Virus record (IMG/VR): IMGVR_UViG_3300046009_003988
Span: 1-48,940 of that record
Source of the DNA: a virus
Length of the DNA stretch: 48,940 nucleotides
Reading direction: 5' to 3' (one strand)
Positions 32,334 through 38,447 of the stretch are shown in pieces. Within the stretch, counting starts at the first letter, position 1, and every line of letters starts with the position of its first letter. The position numbers were made by a program, and so were the translations under genes. The notes under the pieces are model-generated. The model saw only the letters and a program-made list of their open reading frames with translations, did no database searches and was not told the origin of the DNA.

Positions 32334-32654
32334 ATGGCTACATCAACTAAGGCGGTAAATTATACAACAGAGCAAACAGCAAATGCGATTGCTCAATATG
32401 CGACAGGTGCATCTATTGATGCAATCGCAACAGCTTTGGGTAAATCAACACGAAGCGTGATTGCAAAACTATCTCGCGAAGGTGTTTATAAAGCAAAAGA
32501 ATATAAAACAAAAACAGGTGGCACTGTGATTGCTAAAGAAACTTTTGTGGAATTGATTGCTAATGCTTTGAATGTGGACACTGAAAAATTAGGTGGCTTA
32601 GAAAAAGCAAATAAAGCAACATTGGAAATCATCTATAAAGCTTTGGTTGAATAA
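32334..32654 (+). CDS. Small HTH protein, paralogue A
   Basis: 106 residues. N-terminal helix-turn-helix: YTTEQTANAIAQYATGASID, then KSTRSVIAKLSREGVYKAKE, as in sigma region 4-like or recombinase-like HTH domains. A basic linker (KTKTG) leads to a helical C-terminal part (LIANALNVDTEKLGGLEKAN). Three more copies occur at 36455, 37409 and 38858 (minus). Probably a DNA-binding regulator. Start chosen at TGGAGAAATTAAAATG, also used by the next gene. Confidence 0.85.
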   Translation: MATSTKAVNYTTEQTANAIAQYATGASIDAIATALGKSTRSVIAKLSREGVYKAKEYKTKTGGTVIAKETFVELIANALNVDTEKLGGLEKANKATLEIIYKALVE

Positions 32655-32662
32655 TGTAATAA

Positions 32663-32690
32663 CCTGCTAACATTTGTTAGCAGGACTTTT
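32663..32690 (+). terminator. Hairpin with T-run between HTH paralogue A and next gene
   Basis: CCTGCTAACA pairs with TGTTAGCAGG, followed by ACTTTTTGG. The T-run abuts the TGGAGAAATT ribosome-binding site of the next gene, so partial termination may tune its expression. Confidence 0.6.
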
Positions 32691-32703
32691 TGGAGAAATT
32701 AAA

Positions 32704-32889
32704 ATGAAATTAAAAGATATTAAAAGAATACAATTTGAATTTATGGATGCCTTTGATTTGGATAAGATAGAAGAAGATTTGATTGATAAATTTGTAATGG
32801 CTTTGGAAAAAGCAAACAACAATAGAAAATGCGGAACAGGCGGAAAGCCCGAAGATTTTGTATCTATTGATTTAATCTTAGAAGATTAA
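32704..32889 (+). CDS. Small acidic hypothetical protein
   Basis: 61 residues from MKLKDIKRIQFEFMDAFDLD, with a Gly-rich CGTGGKPEDF near the end. This start is preferred over an upstream ATG at 32674 because TTTTGGAGAAATTAAAATG repeats exactly the ribosome-binding site of HTH paralogue A. No family recognised. Confidence 0.65.
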   Translation: MKLKDIKRIQFEFMDAFDLDKIEEDLIDKFVMALEKANNNRKCGTGGKPEDFVSIDLILED

Positions 32890-32895
32890 AACAAA

Positions 32896-32959
32896 CCCAA
32901 ATGAGAATGGTTCTCATTTGGGTGCGCCAATTATACCATGTATAATTGGGCGGTGTCAA
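32896..32959. repeat. Intergenic cassette 1: hairpin plus minus-strand promoter
   Basis: CCCAAATGAGAA-TGG-TTCTCATTTGGG (32896-32922), then GCGCC, then the palindrome AATTATAC-CAT-GTATAATT and GGGCGGTGTCAA. Read on the minus strand it is TTGACA (32959-32954), 18 bases, TATAAT (32935-32930), then the hairpin followed by TTTGTTTT. Six related copies lie between 32.9 and 36.9 kb. Confidence 0.8.
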
Positions 32960-33002
32960 TAGCTTTTGTGAAAATAAATATAAATATATTTGCATTTATT
33001 TG

Positions 33003-33030
33003 TTGCTTTTTTAATTGGTTGTTATATAAT
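33003..33030 (+). promoter_or_regulatory. Promoter of membrane-peptide operon
   Basis: TTGCTT, 16 bases, TATAAT, 38 bases before the gene at 33069. Confidence 0.6.
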
Positions 33031-33068
33031 TACTACATCAAACAACACAACACAAACGAGGAAATAAA

Positions 33069-33233
33069 ATGTTTACTACTAAAGCCGCACTAATAATTCA
33101 ATCTTTCTTAACAACAATGTTTTTATTATTTGCTAATGCAATACAAGAAAATCCTTCAATTTTTAATATTGCTATATTAACTTTGATTACTATTTTAATC
33201 GTTTTACTAATTACTGATAAAGGTGCGGAATAA
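33069..33233 (+). CDS. Small membrane protein
   Basis: 54 residues with two hydrophobic helices (AALIIQSFLTTMFLLFANAI and FNIAILTLITILIVLLI) joined by a short polar loop, ending DKGAE. The stop overlaps the next start (TAATG), so the genes are coupled. Holin-like topology is possible, but it lies far from late genes and no lysis gene is seen nearby, so I make no functional call. Confidence 0.65.
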   Translation: MFTTKAALIIQSFLTTMFLLFANAIQENPSIFNIAILTLITILIVLLITDKGAE

Positions 33234-33454
33234 TGCTTAATGCTTTATATTTGGTTGGTGCGTATGGCAGACAATACGATACTAAAGAATTGATGATTGC
33301 CGACTGGTTGGCTGGAAAAGATTTTAGATTGCAAGGCGGGCAATATATGTCAATCCGAGAAATGCAATATGTAAATGCACTAGATACTGTATATTTGGAT
33401 TGGATTAGCAAAGACTTTAAACAAACTGTTTTAATCAATGTAAGGGAAATTTAA
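33233..33454 (+). CDS. Small hypothetical protein
   Basis: 73 residues (MLNALYLVGAYGRQYDTKEL ... WLAGKDFRLQGGQYMSIREM). Coupled to the upstream membrane protein by a TAATG overlap and followed 2 bases later by another small membrane peptide. It reads like small phage proteins of about this size containing the phrase DWLAGKDF. Function unknown. Confidence 0.7.
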   Translation: MLNALYLVGAYGRQYDTKELMIADWLAGKDFRLQGGQYMSIREMQYVNALDTVYLDWISKDFKQTVLINVREI

Positions 33455-33456
33455 AA

Positions 33457-33534
33457 ATGGCTTTATATTCTGTTTTATCTATTATCTTAATTGGCTTATT
33501 TGTTTATTGGGTTATAGATATATTTAATGATTAG
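33457..33534 (+). CDS. Short membrane peptide
   Basis: 25 residues: one hydrophobic helix (LYSVLSIILIGLFVYWVIDI) ending FND. It starts 2 bases after the previous stop with AGGGAAATT as ribosome-binding site. Last gene of the three-gene unit before cassette 2. Confidence 0.55.
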   Translation: MALYSVLSIILIGLFVYWVIDIFND

Positions 33535-33540
33535 CCCAAG

Positions 33541-33603
33541 CCAAATGAGAATCGTTCTCATTTGGAGGCGCCAATTTTACCATATAAAATTGGTCGGTGT
33601 CAA
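33541..33603. repeat. Intergenic cassette 2: hairpin plus minus-strand promoter
   Basis: CCAAATGAGAA-TCG-TTCTCATTTGG, then GGCGCC and AATTTTACCATATAAAATT. On the minus strand: TTGACA (33603-33598), 18 bases, TAAAAT (33579-33574). The hairpin loop differs from cassette 1 while the stem is kept. Confidence 0.78.
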
Positions 33604-33636
33604 GCGATTTATTTACTTTTTTTGCAAATATATTTG

Positions 33637-33664
33637 TTGTTTTTTAAAATAATTACTGTATAAT
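33637..33664 (+). promoter_or_regulatory. Promoter of SprT-like gene
   Basis: TTGTTT, 16 bases, TATAAT (in CTGTATAAT), 30 bases before the start codon. Confidence 0.6.
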
Positions 33665-33694
33665 TACTAAATCAAATAAGGGGAAGAAACGGAA

Positions 33695-34081
33695 ATGAGA
33701 AAAAATTCAAAATTGGTTGATTTAATGTTCACTAAGGCGGAAAAATTATTCCCCGCTTTTCGGTTGCCGATTGCATGGGTTAAATTAAATAATGAGAATA
33801 TGGCAGAATGGCGGAATGGTTTTGTTGATGGTTTTGGTGAATATCACCTAATATCAATTAACTTTAAAATTCACGAAAATGAAAAAGATTTATTTGATAC
33901 AATTTGCCATGAACTAATACATGCATGGCAATTTGAGAATGGCATTGAAACTAATCATGGGATTGAATTTTGCACATGGGTTTTAATGCTAAAAAATCAA
34001 GGCATAAATGCGTCAAGCTCTGATTGCCTTGCTAAAACTTTGAAAAAGGCGCATAGGCGATTGATTAAAAAATCCAAATAA
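33695..34081 (+). CDS. SprT-like metalloprotease domain protein
   Basis: 128 residues. The zinc motif HELIHAWQ is at 72-79, with a third ligand probably His88 in ETNHGIEFC. The N-terminal half has the SprT-like pattern (FRLPIAWVK ... GEYHLISINFKIH). Such domains occur in DNA-protein crosslink proteases (Spartan) and many phage proteins. No zinc ribbon follows. A second, different SprT-like gene lies at 40747. Role in phage DNA metabolism is inferred. Confidence 0.82.
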   Translation: MRKNSKLVDLMFTKAEKLFPAFRLPIAWVKLNNENMAEWRNGFVDGFGEYHLISINFKIHENEKDLFDTICHELIHAWQFENGIETNHGIEFCTWVLMLKNQGINASSSDCLAKTLKKAHRRLIKKSK

Positions 34082-34086
34082 AAAAG

Positions 34087-34149
34087 CCAAATGAGAATTA
34101 TTCTCATTTAGGTGCGCCAATTTTACCATATAAAATTGGGCGGTGTCAA
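34087..34149. repeat. Intergenic cassette 3: hairpin plus minus-strand promoter
   Basis: CCAAATGAGAA-TTA-TTCTCATTT(A)GG, then GCGCC and AATTTTACCATATAAAATT. Minus strand TTGACA (34149-34144), 18 bases, TAAAAT (34125-34120). Confidence 0.78.
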
Positions 34150-34200
34150 GCGTTTTTTTGTAATTATTTGTAAATATATTTACAAATAATTACAAAATAA

Positions 34201-34230
34201 TTTACACAAAATTTAAAATTACTGTATAAT
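34201..34230 (+). promoter_or_regulatory. Promoter of HAD phosphatase gene
   Basis: TTTACA, 18 bases, TATAAT. A nearby ATG at 34238 lies at the expected transcription start, so it is unlikely to be the translation start. Confidence 0.65.
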
Positions 34231-34270
34231 TCTTTACATGAACAAAGAAAACAAAACAGGAAAAAACGAA

Positions 34271-34729
34271 ATGCAAACACTAATTTTTGATTTAGATGAA
34301 ACTGTAATAAATAGCTTACATAGAACACCAAATGATGCCGAAGGCAATTTAGATTTGGTTGCCTATAAAGCAAAACACAATCGCAAAAATGTTTTTAAAG
34401 ATAAACATTTGCCACTAGCTAGAATTTTTAAACAAGCTAAAAAAGCGGGTTATAAGGTTGTAATTTTAACGGCTCGTGATATGGCAAAATTTGATTATGA
34501 TTACTTAAATTTTCATGGCTTAAATGCAGATTTAATTTTAAGCCGTAATATCGCAAATTCAGAACATTACAAAATGAATGATGGCGATTACAAGGCAAAA
34601 TTTATTTTAGATAATAATTTGCAAAATGGCATTATGATAGATGATAATAAAAATGTAAAAAAAGCATTAAGAAAATTGGGCATGGTTGTTTTATGTGCAC
34701 ATAAATTAAATGCTAGATTAGGGAAATAA
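34271..34729 (+). CDS. HAD-family phosphatase
   Basis: 152 residues. Motif I IFDLDETVINS (Asp7, Asp9), motif II VVILTARD, and GIMIDDNKNV as the acidic motif. The compact size resembles phage 5' nucleotidases or the 3'-phosphatase half of polynucleotide kinase. Substrate unknown; a nucleotide or nucleic acid end is likely. Start chosen at 34271 because AGGAAAAAACGAAATG gives a ribosome-binding site, whereas 34238 has none. Confidence 0.85.
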   Translation: MQTLIFDLDETVINSLHRTPNDAEGNLDLVAYKAKHNRKNVFKDKHLPLARIFKQAKKAGYKVVILTARDMAKFDYDYLNFHGLNADLILSRNIANSEHYKMNDGDYKAKFILDNNLQNGIMIDDNKNVKKALRKLGMVVLCAHKLNARLGK

Positions 34730-34730
34730 A

Positions 34731-34805
34731 ATGAAATACTATGTTTATAAACTTGTTTATAATAAATTCTTATATGAAATTTGCAGATTTTTAACCTATA
34801 ATTAG
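34731..34805 (+). CDS. Short Tyr-rich peptide
   Basis: 24 residues (MKYYVYKLVYNKFLYEICRF). It starts one base after the HAD gene stop, with AGGGAAATAAA as ribosome-binding site. No family recognised. Plausible but unproven. Confidence 0.45.
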   Translation: MKYYVYKLVYNKFLYEICRFLTYN

Positions 34806-34811
34806 CCCAAT

Positions 34812-34877
34812 AAAAAAGCCTTATAAATCAATGACTTAGAGGCGCCCATTATATCTTATATAATGGGGCGCTGTCAA
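34812..34877. repeat. Intergenic cassette 4 (variant): minus-strand promoter
   Basis: Variant left arm AAAAAAGCCTTATAAATCAA plus GACTTAG, then GGCGCC and CATTATAT-CTT-ATATAATG. Minus strand TTGACA (34877-34872), 18 bases, TATAAT (34853-34848). The left arm is shared with cassettes 5 and 6 and replaces the ATGAGAA hairpin. Confidence 0.75.
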
Positions 34878-34940
34878 GCGTTTTCGCAAAAATAAATGAA
34901 AATAATTTATGCGTGTTGCAAAAATACAACAAAATAAATG

Positions 34941-34968
34941 TTGCAATAGGTTGCGATTACTGTATAAT
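34941..34968 (+). promoter_or_regulatory. Promoter of exonuclease gene
   Basis: TTGCAA, 16 bases, TATAAT within CTGTATAAT, 65 bases before the start. Confidence 0.65.
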
Positions 34969-35033
34969 CTTTTATGTAGGGCGTGGCGATTATCCGACCA
35001 TATTAAAATCGGTATAAAATAGGAAATTAAAAA

Positions 35034-35741
35034 ATGGCTAAAAAACAATTCTTTTTAATAATTGACACGGAAACAACACAATGCGATAATGTGGCGGATT
35101 TTGGTGCGGTTGTTTGCGATAGGCAAGGCAATATATTTGAGCATTGTGCGGTATTGGTAAACGATTTTAAAAACGAACAATTATTTCATAATGCCGAATT
35201 GGTAGATAATTCACTATGGGCAAAAAATAATTTGCAAAATCGTAGATTAAATTATGAAAAAATGCTAGAAAACGGCACTCGCACATTGGCAAGCGTGGGC
35301 GCAATAAATCGCTTTTTAGAAAGGGTTATTACAAAATACCCACAAATAACTTTGACTGCTTACAATTTGCCTTTTGATATTTCAAAATGTGCAAATAGCG
35401 GTATAAATTTAGATTTTTTTACTAATCGTGTTTGCCTTTGGAAATTGTTTTGCGGTTGTTTTGCAAAAACTAAAGCATACAAGAATTTTGTTTTGGCTAA
35501 TCATTATTTTGGCAATCGCACAATTAAAACTGCTTGCATTACTTATCGCACAAATGCCGAATGTGCAAGCCACTTTTTAACAGGTGTTGATGCCGTTGAG
35601 CCACATACAGCTTTTGAGGATATTGTAAGGCATGAAATTTTTATTTTGCAAGCAATTCTAAAAAAGAAAAATTGGCGAGATTTGGAAATTGGTTTTAATT
35701 ATAAAGATTACCAATTAAAAGACAATTTTCTAGCTAATTAA
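35034..35741 (+). CDS. DnaQ-like 3'-5' exonuclease (DEDD family)
   Basis: 235 residues. ExoI motif IIDTETTQ (Asp11, Glu13), ExoII TAYNLPFDISKC (Asp in PFD near 115), ExoIII HTAFEDI near 202-208 (H-x4-D). Alone and without a polymerase domain, it could serve phage replication proofreading, recombination or host DNA breakdown. It has its own promoter and a terminator at 35751. Confidence 0.85.
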   Translation: MAKKQFFLIIDTETTQCDNVADFGAVVCDRQGNIFEHCAVLVNDFKNEQLFHNAELVDNSLWAKNNLQNRRLNYEKMLENGTRTLASVGAINRFLERVITKYPQITLTAYNLPFDISKCANSGINLDFFTNRVCLWKLFCGCFAKTKAYKNFVLANHYFGNRTIKTACITYRTNAECASHFLTGVDAVEPHTAFEDIVRHEIFILQAILKKKNWRDLEIGFNYKDYQLKDNFLAN

Positions 35742-35750
35742 CCCAGCCTA

Positions 35751-35775
35751 AGCCCTTGATTTTCAAGGGCTTTTT
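35751..35775 (+). terminator. Terminator after exonuclease gene
   Basis: AGCCCTTGA-TTT-TCAAGGGCT followed by TTTT. The same hairpin sequence with loop AAA is reused at 36791. Confidence 0.88.
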
Positions 35776-35791
35776 ATTTGTCAAGCGAAAT

Positions 35792-35857
35792 AAAAAAGCC
35801 TTATAAATCAAGCACTTAGCGGCGCCAATTATATCATATATAATTGAGGGGTGTCAA
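35792..35857. repeat. Intergenic cassette 5 (variant): minus-strand promoter
   Basis: AAAAAAGCCTTATAAATCAA with CACTTAG, then GGCGCC and AATTATATCATATATAATT. Minus strand TTGACA (35857-35852), 18 bases, TATAAT (35833-35828). The 318-base gap 35742-36059 holds only this, the terminator before it and the promoter at 35994. Confidence 0.75.
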
Positions 35858-35993
35858 GCATTATTTTAACTATTTTTTGCTTATTTTCGTTTTTTACGGG
35901 CGTCAATCCATTGTAGCATAAAAAATCCCTCCCCGTCAAGCGTTTTTTTGTAAATAAATTGTAAATAATTGTTACATTCTATTTACAAAATAC

Positions 35994-36023
35994 TTTACAC
36001 AAAAACCAAAAAACCTGTATAAT
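35994..36023 (+). promoter_or_regulatory. Promoter of SemiSWEET-like gene
   Basis: TTTACA, 18 bases, TATAAT, 36 bases before the start. Confidence 0.65.
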
Positions 36024-36059
36024 TAGTTTATTGGAAATTTAAACAAAAAAGGAAATAAA

Positions 36060-36302
36060 ATGGATTTTAAAAATTATATCGGTTGGGTTGGCATGGCTAT
36101 GTTGCAATTTAACAGCATACCTGCAATTTTTAGCGCAATAGAAAATGGCTCAAAATACCCACTTGCTACAATCTTATTAACTATCGGTGGCTTAACTTGC
36201 TACATGGTGCGAGCTGTGGCAGATAATGATAAACTTTACATGGTAGGCAATACGATAGGAATTATCGGCAATTTAATTCTACTTTTCGTTACAATTTATT
36301 AG
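36060..36302 (+). CDS. Three-helix membrane protein, SemiSWEET-like
   Basis: 80 residues with three predicted transmembrane helices (IGWVGMAMLQFNSIPAIFSA; YPLATILLTIGGLTCYMVRA; MVGNTIGIIGNLILLFVTIY). Length, the three-helix topology, the Pro in helix 1 (SIPAIFSA, where SemiSWEET has a PQ-type motif) and the GNTIGIIGN of helix 3 resemble bacterial SemiSWEET sugar transporters. The match is by eye only; a generic small membrane protein is the alternative. Confidence 0.55.
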   Translation: MDFKNYIGWVGMAMLQFNSIPAIFSAIENGSKYPLATILLTIGGLTCYMVRAVADNDKLYMVGNTIGIIGNLILLFVTIY

Positions 36303-36312
36303 GGGATAAAAA

Positions 36313-36387
36313 ATGGAAACTTTACTAATTGGCTTTTTTTCAGGCATGGCTTTTTTAGCGATTTTGCTTGACGCTTGGGATAGATAA
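36313..36387 (+). CDS. Short membrane peptide
   Basis: 24 residues (METLLIGFFSGMAFLAILLD then AWDR), one hydrophobic helix. It starts 10 bases after the previous stop, with GGGGATAAAAA as ribosome-binding site. Its last codons contain the -35 box of the next promoter. Confidence 0.55.
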   Translation: METLLIGFFSGMAFLAILLDAWDR

Positions 36388-36396
36388 GCGTATAAT
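36368..36396 (+). promoter_or_regulatory. Promoter of HTH paralogue B
   Basis: TTGACG, 17 bases, TATAAT. The following leader (TTTTAATGGTTAAGCAAT) is related to that of paralogue A. Confidence 0.8.
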
Positions 36397-36410
36397 GATT
36401 TTAATGGTTA

Positions 36411-36436
36411 AGCAATCGCCACTTTCAAGAATTGCT
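36411..36436 (+). promoter_or_regulatory. Inverted repeat in HTH paralogue B leader
   Basis: AGCAAT and ATTGCT separated by 14 bases, at the place of GCAATTC/GAATTGC in paralogue A. Bases differ but pairing is kept. Confidence 0.55.
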
Positions 36437-36454
36437 AAAATTTTGGAGAAAATT

Positions 36455-36775
36455 ATGGCTACAACAAAAACTGTAAATTACACGGCAGAGCAAGCAAGCC
36501 AAGCCGTTTCAATGTATCAAGCTGGCGATAGCGTGGAAACAATCGCCACACTTTTGGCAAAATCAACCCGTTCTGTTATCGCTAAATTAAGCCGTGAGGG
36601 TGTTTATAAAGCGAAAGAATATAAAACGAAAGCGGGCGAGCCTGTAACCGCTAAAGACGAATTGGCGGAAAAAATTTGCGCTAAAGCTAATCTACCGCTA
36701 GACATGGCGGAAAGCATAGCAAAGGCAAATAAGCAAGCCCTTGTTGGAATTTTAAGCGCACTTAATCGCACTTAA
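36455..36775 (+). CDS. Small HTH protein, paralogue B
   Basis: 106 residues from MATTKTVNYTAEQASQAVSM. The HTH KSTRSVIAKLSREGVYKAKE is identical to paralogue A over 20 residues, while the C-terminal part has diverged (ELAEKICAKANLPLDMAESI). The start is set at 36455 because TTTTGGAGAAAATTATG matches the ribosome-binding site of paralogue A; the upstream in-frame ATG at 36368 lies in the promoter. A terminator follows. Confidence 0.85.
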   Translation: MATTKTVNYTAEQASQAVSMYQAGDSVETIATLLAKSTRSVIAKLSREGVYKAKEYKTKAGEPVTAKDELAEKICAKANLPLDMAESIAKANKQALVGILSALNRT

Positions 36776-36790
36776 TAAGAAAGGCAGATA

Positions 36791-36816
36791 AGCCCTTGAA
36801 AATCAAGGGCTTTTTT
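36791..36816 (+). terminator. Terminator after HTH paralogue B
   Basis: AGCCCTTGA-AAA-TCAAGGGCT with TTTTTT, nearly identical to the terminator at 35751. Confidence 0.9.
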
Positions 36817-36836
36817 GCGTCCAAAATCCGCCAAGA

Positions 36837-36900
36837 AAAAACCCTTATAAATCAAGGACTTAGCTGCGCCATTATATTATATATAATGGGGCGCTGTCAA
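36837..36900. repeat. Intergenic cassette 6 (variant): minus-strand promoter
   Basis: AAACCCTTATAAATCAAGGA then CTTAGCTGCGCC and CATTATATTATATATAATG. Minus strand TTGACA (36900-36895), 18 bases, TATAAT (36876-36871). Confidence 0.75.
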
Positions 36901-37023
36901 GCGTTATTTTGTAATTTTTTGTAAATAAATTGTAACAAATTGTAACAGGTTTTTCTGCTTAAATTTTAAGCAGAAGCCTGCGCCAACGCGCAAGTGCAAA
37001 AACTTTGTTGTGTAGTCTGCGCC

Positions 37024-37052
37024 ATTATACGCTAGTGCAGAAACTTTGTCAA
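37024..37052 (-). promoter_or_regulatory. Minus-strand promoter facing the plus genes
   Basis: On the minus strand TTGACA, 17 bases, TATAAT followed by GGCGC. Its -10 flank (TATAATGGCGC) matches that of the cassettes, but the spacer is not palindromic. It diverges from the stacked plus promoters that start 17 bases to its right. A strong stem (TTCTGCTTAA/TTAAGCAGAA) lies at about 36953-36976. Confidence 0.7.
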
Positions 37053-37068
37053 GTACATATTTTCAGAC

Positions 37069-37372
37069 TTGACTTGCCAAGCTAAAGCGCGTATAATTAT
37101 ATTTATCAGTTGAGAGAAACTGAAAAGTTTAAAGATTAAGAAATTTAGACTTGACTTCAAAGCCTAATTGCCGTATAATGTTTATATTGAGTTGAGAAAG
37201 ACTCGGCAAGATGGGGTTAAAAAATACTGACTTGATTTAAAATGCTGAACCCTGTATAATTATATAATCAGTTGAGAGAAAACTGAATGAAATAAGAATA
37301 AAAAATATTGACTTGATTTAGAAACTTAAAGCCTGTATAATATTATATATAAAGTGAAAGAACTAAACACTT
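37069..37372 (+). promoter_or_regulatory. Array of four tandem promoters with leader hairpins
   Basis: -35/-10 pairs at 37069/37092 (TTGACT), 37151/37174 (TTGACT), 37232/37255 (TTGATT) and 37313/37336 (TTGATT). Each has a 17-base spacer and TATAAT, at about 80-base spacing. A small stem follows each -10 near the expected transcript 5' end: CAGTT/AACTG, GAGTT/GACTC, CAGTT/AACTG, AAGTG/CACTT. The stems differ in sequence but keep pairing. Confidence 0.88.
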
Positions 37373-37408
37373 ACAATCTAGTTCAACAAATGAAAAAAGG
37401 AATTAAAA

Positions 37409-37723
37409 ATGACTACTAAACAACCTGTTGCAAATTATTCTGCTGAAGTTACTGCTGAAATCGTAGCCCGCTATACTGCTGGTGAAACTGTTGAAGCTCT
37501 TGCTACTTTCGCTGGTAAGTCTACTCGTTCTATCGTAGCTAAGTTAAGCCGTGAAGGTGTTTACACTTCTAAAGCTAAAACAAAAGCTGAAGCCCGTACT
37601 ACCAAAGGTGAGTTCGTTGCACAAATCGCTGAAGCGATGGGTGTTGATGAGGAAGCTCTTGATAGCCTAGAGAAAGCTACTGCTAGTGCTTTAAAATTAG
37701 TTTTAACTGCTGTTACTAAGTAG
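37409..37723 (+). CDS. Small HTH protein, paralogue C
   Basis: 104 residues. N-terminal HTH (YSAEVTAEIVARYTAGETVE; KSTRSIVAKLSREGVYTSKA), Lys-rich linker, then an acidic helical tail (FVAQIAEAMGVDEEALDSLE). Codon use looks optimised (Ala mostly GCT, many CGT) compared with paralogue A. With four stacked promoters upstream this is probably among the most expressed genes of the phage. No terminator separates it from the structured RNA that follows, so both are likely one transcript. Confidence 0.88.
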   Translation: MTTKQPVANYSAEVTAEIVARYTAGETVEALATFAGKSTRSIVAKLSREGVYTSKAKTKAEARTTKGEFVAQIAEAMGVDEEALDSLEKATASALKLVLTAVTK

Positions 37724-37734
37724 TTGTAAGAATA

Positions 37735-38357
37735 GGTGTTCTTTGGAAAGGCGTCAAGTTTACTTGCACACGACTGATAGATGAACTAAGTGTTGGGAAA
37801 GATTGTCCAAGCCAACAGCCTACCCCATGTTAACCCTACAAACACTAGGCTTTGCCTTAAAAATGCGGGGCGCTATGCAAGCGTAACGAGCATTGATGAG
37901 CTAGTACTAAATGTGAGTACCTAACAGACGTACCATACTAGCAGTCTGTTCATACTGGGTAGTCTACGACTATAGTAGTCTACTTTGGGTTTGAGTACCA
38001 CTGGCTACATTGTCCAGATGAGTTGATTAAATGTTGGTAAAGCGTTTTGGTGCTAACAGCCCTTGCTGTACCTTTGTATATGGCATAAGTCGCTATTTTT
38101 AGTGCGGTCTAATTAGGTATAGAGGAAGCAGTCACACGGGATGATGGCGTGGCTTCCACCTACTTCTCCAAAGTAGTCGAGCAGCGGACTTTAAATGCGT
38201 GCGACCTAGCTAGTGTCCCAGCTATGAAAAGGGGCGGTTTCGTGACATACTCCTAAAATGTCGTACCGCCGCGTCTCCCCGGCGTATGCTGTGCGAGCAG
38301 TTAGATACTCACATCTGCAAATAGCCTACCGGTTTCTAGACCTGTGTAGGCTTTTTT
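37735..38357 (+). ncRNA. Large structured RNA candidate 1 (about 620 nt)
   Basis: No gene-like frame here; instead many perfect stems: TGTTGG/CCAACA (37791, 37812), AACAGAC/GTCTGTT (37923, 37944), TGTTGG/CTAACA (38032, 38053), GGAAGC/GCTTCC (38124, 38152), CTACTT/AAGTAG (38160, 38171), GGCGGT/ACCGCC (38233, 38265) enclosing GACAT/ATGTC, and a final terminator. Higher G+C than its surroundings. Size, phage location and heavy expression recall the giant phage RNAs GOLLD and ROOL, but I cannot assign a class. Boundaries are approximate. Confidence 0.65.
38323..38357 (+). terminator. Terminator ending structured RNA 1
   Basis: AGCCTAC pairs with GTAGGCT, followed by TTTTT. Confidence 0.88.
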
Positions 38358-38405
38358 GCATCCAAAGATAGTGCTGCTGCGCCCACAAGTGGTCCAGCTG
38401 CGCCC

Positions 38406-38434
38406 ATTATACAGTACAAAAGCTTTTGTGTCAA
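38406..38434 (-). promoter_or_regulatory. Minus-strand promoter antisense to structured RNA 1
   Basis: On the minus strand TTGACA, 17 bases, TATAAT then GGGCGC, with a palindrome (CAAAAGCTTTTG) in the spacer. Transcription would run leftwards into the terminator and the complement of structured RNA 1. Confidence 0.7.
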
Positions 38435-38447
38435 GACAATCTTTTCT

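Noticed and set aside
33211-33438. 75-residue minus-strand frame
   Set aside because: Antisense to the coupled plus operon with its own promoter and ribosome-binding sites.
33069-33534. Holin/lysis cassette from the small membrane proteins
   Set aside because: No endolysin or spanin nearby and the location is outside the late block; topology alone is not enough.
34238-34270. Upstream ATG of the HAD phosphatase
   Set aside because: Lies at the expected transcription start with no ribosome-binding site; 34271 has one and begins the conserved motif.
32896-36900. Repeated palindromic units resembling a CRISPR array
   Set aside because: Units are about 0.4-1.1 kb apart with genes between them, and no cas genes are present; they are promoter/hairpin cassettes.
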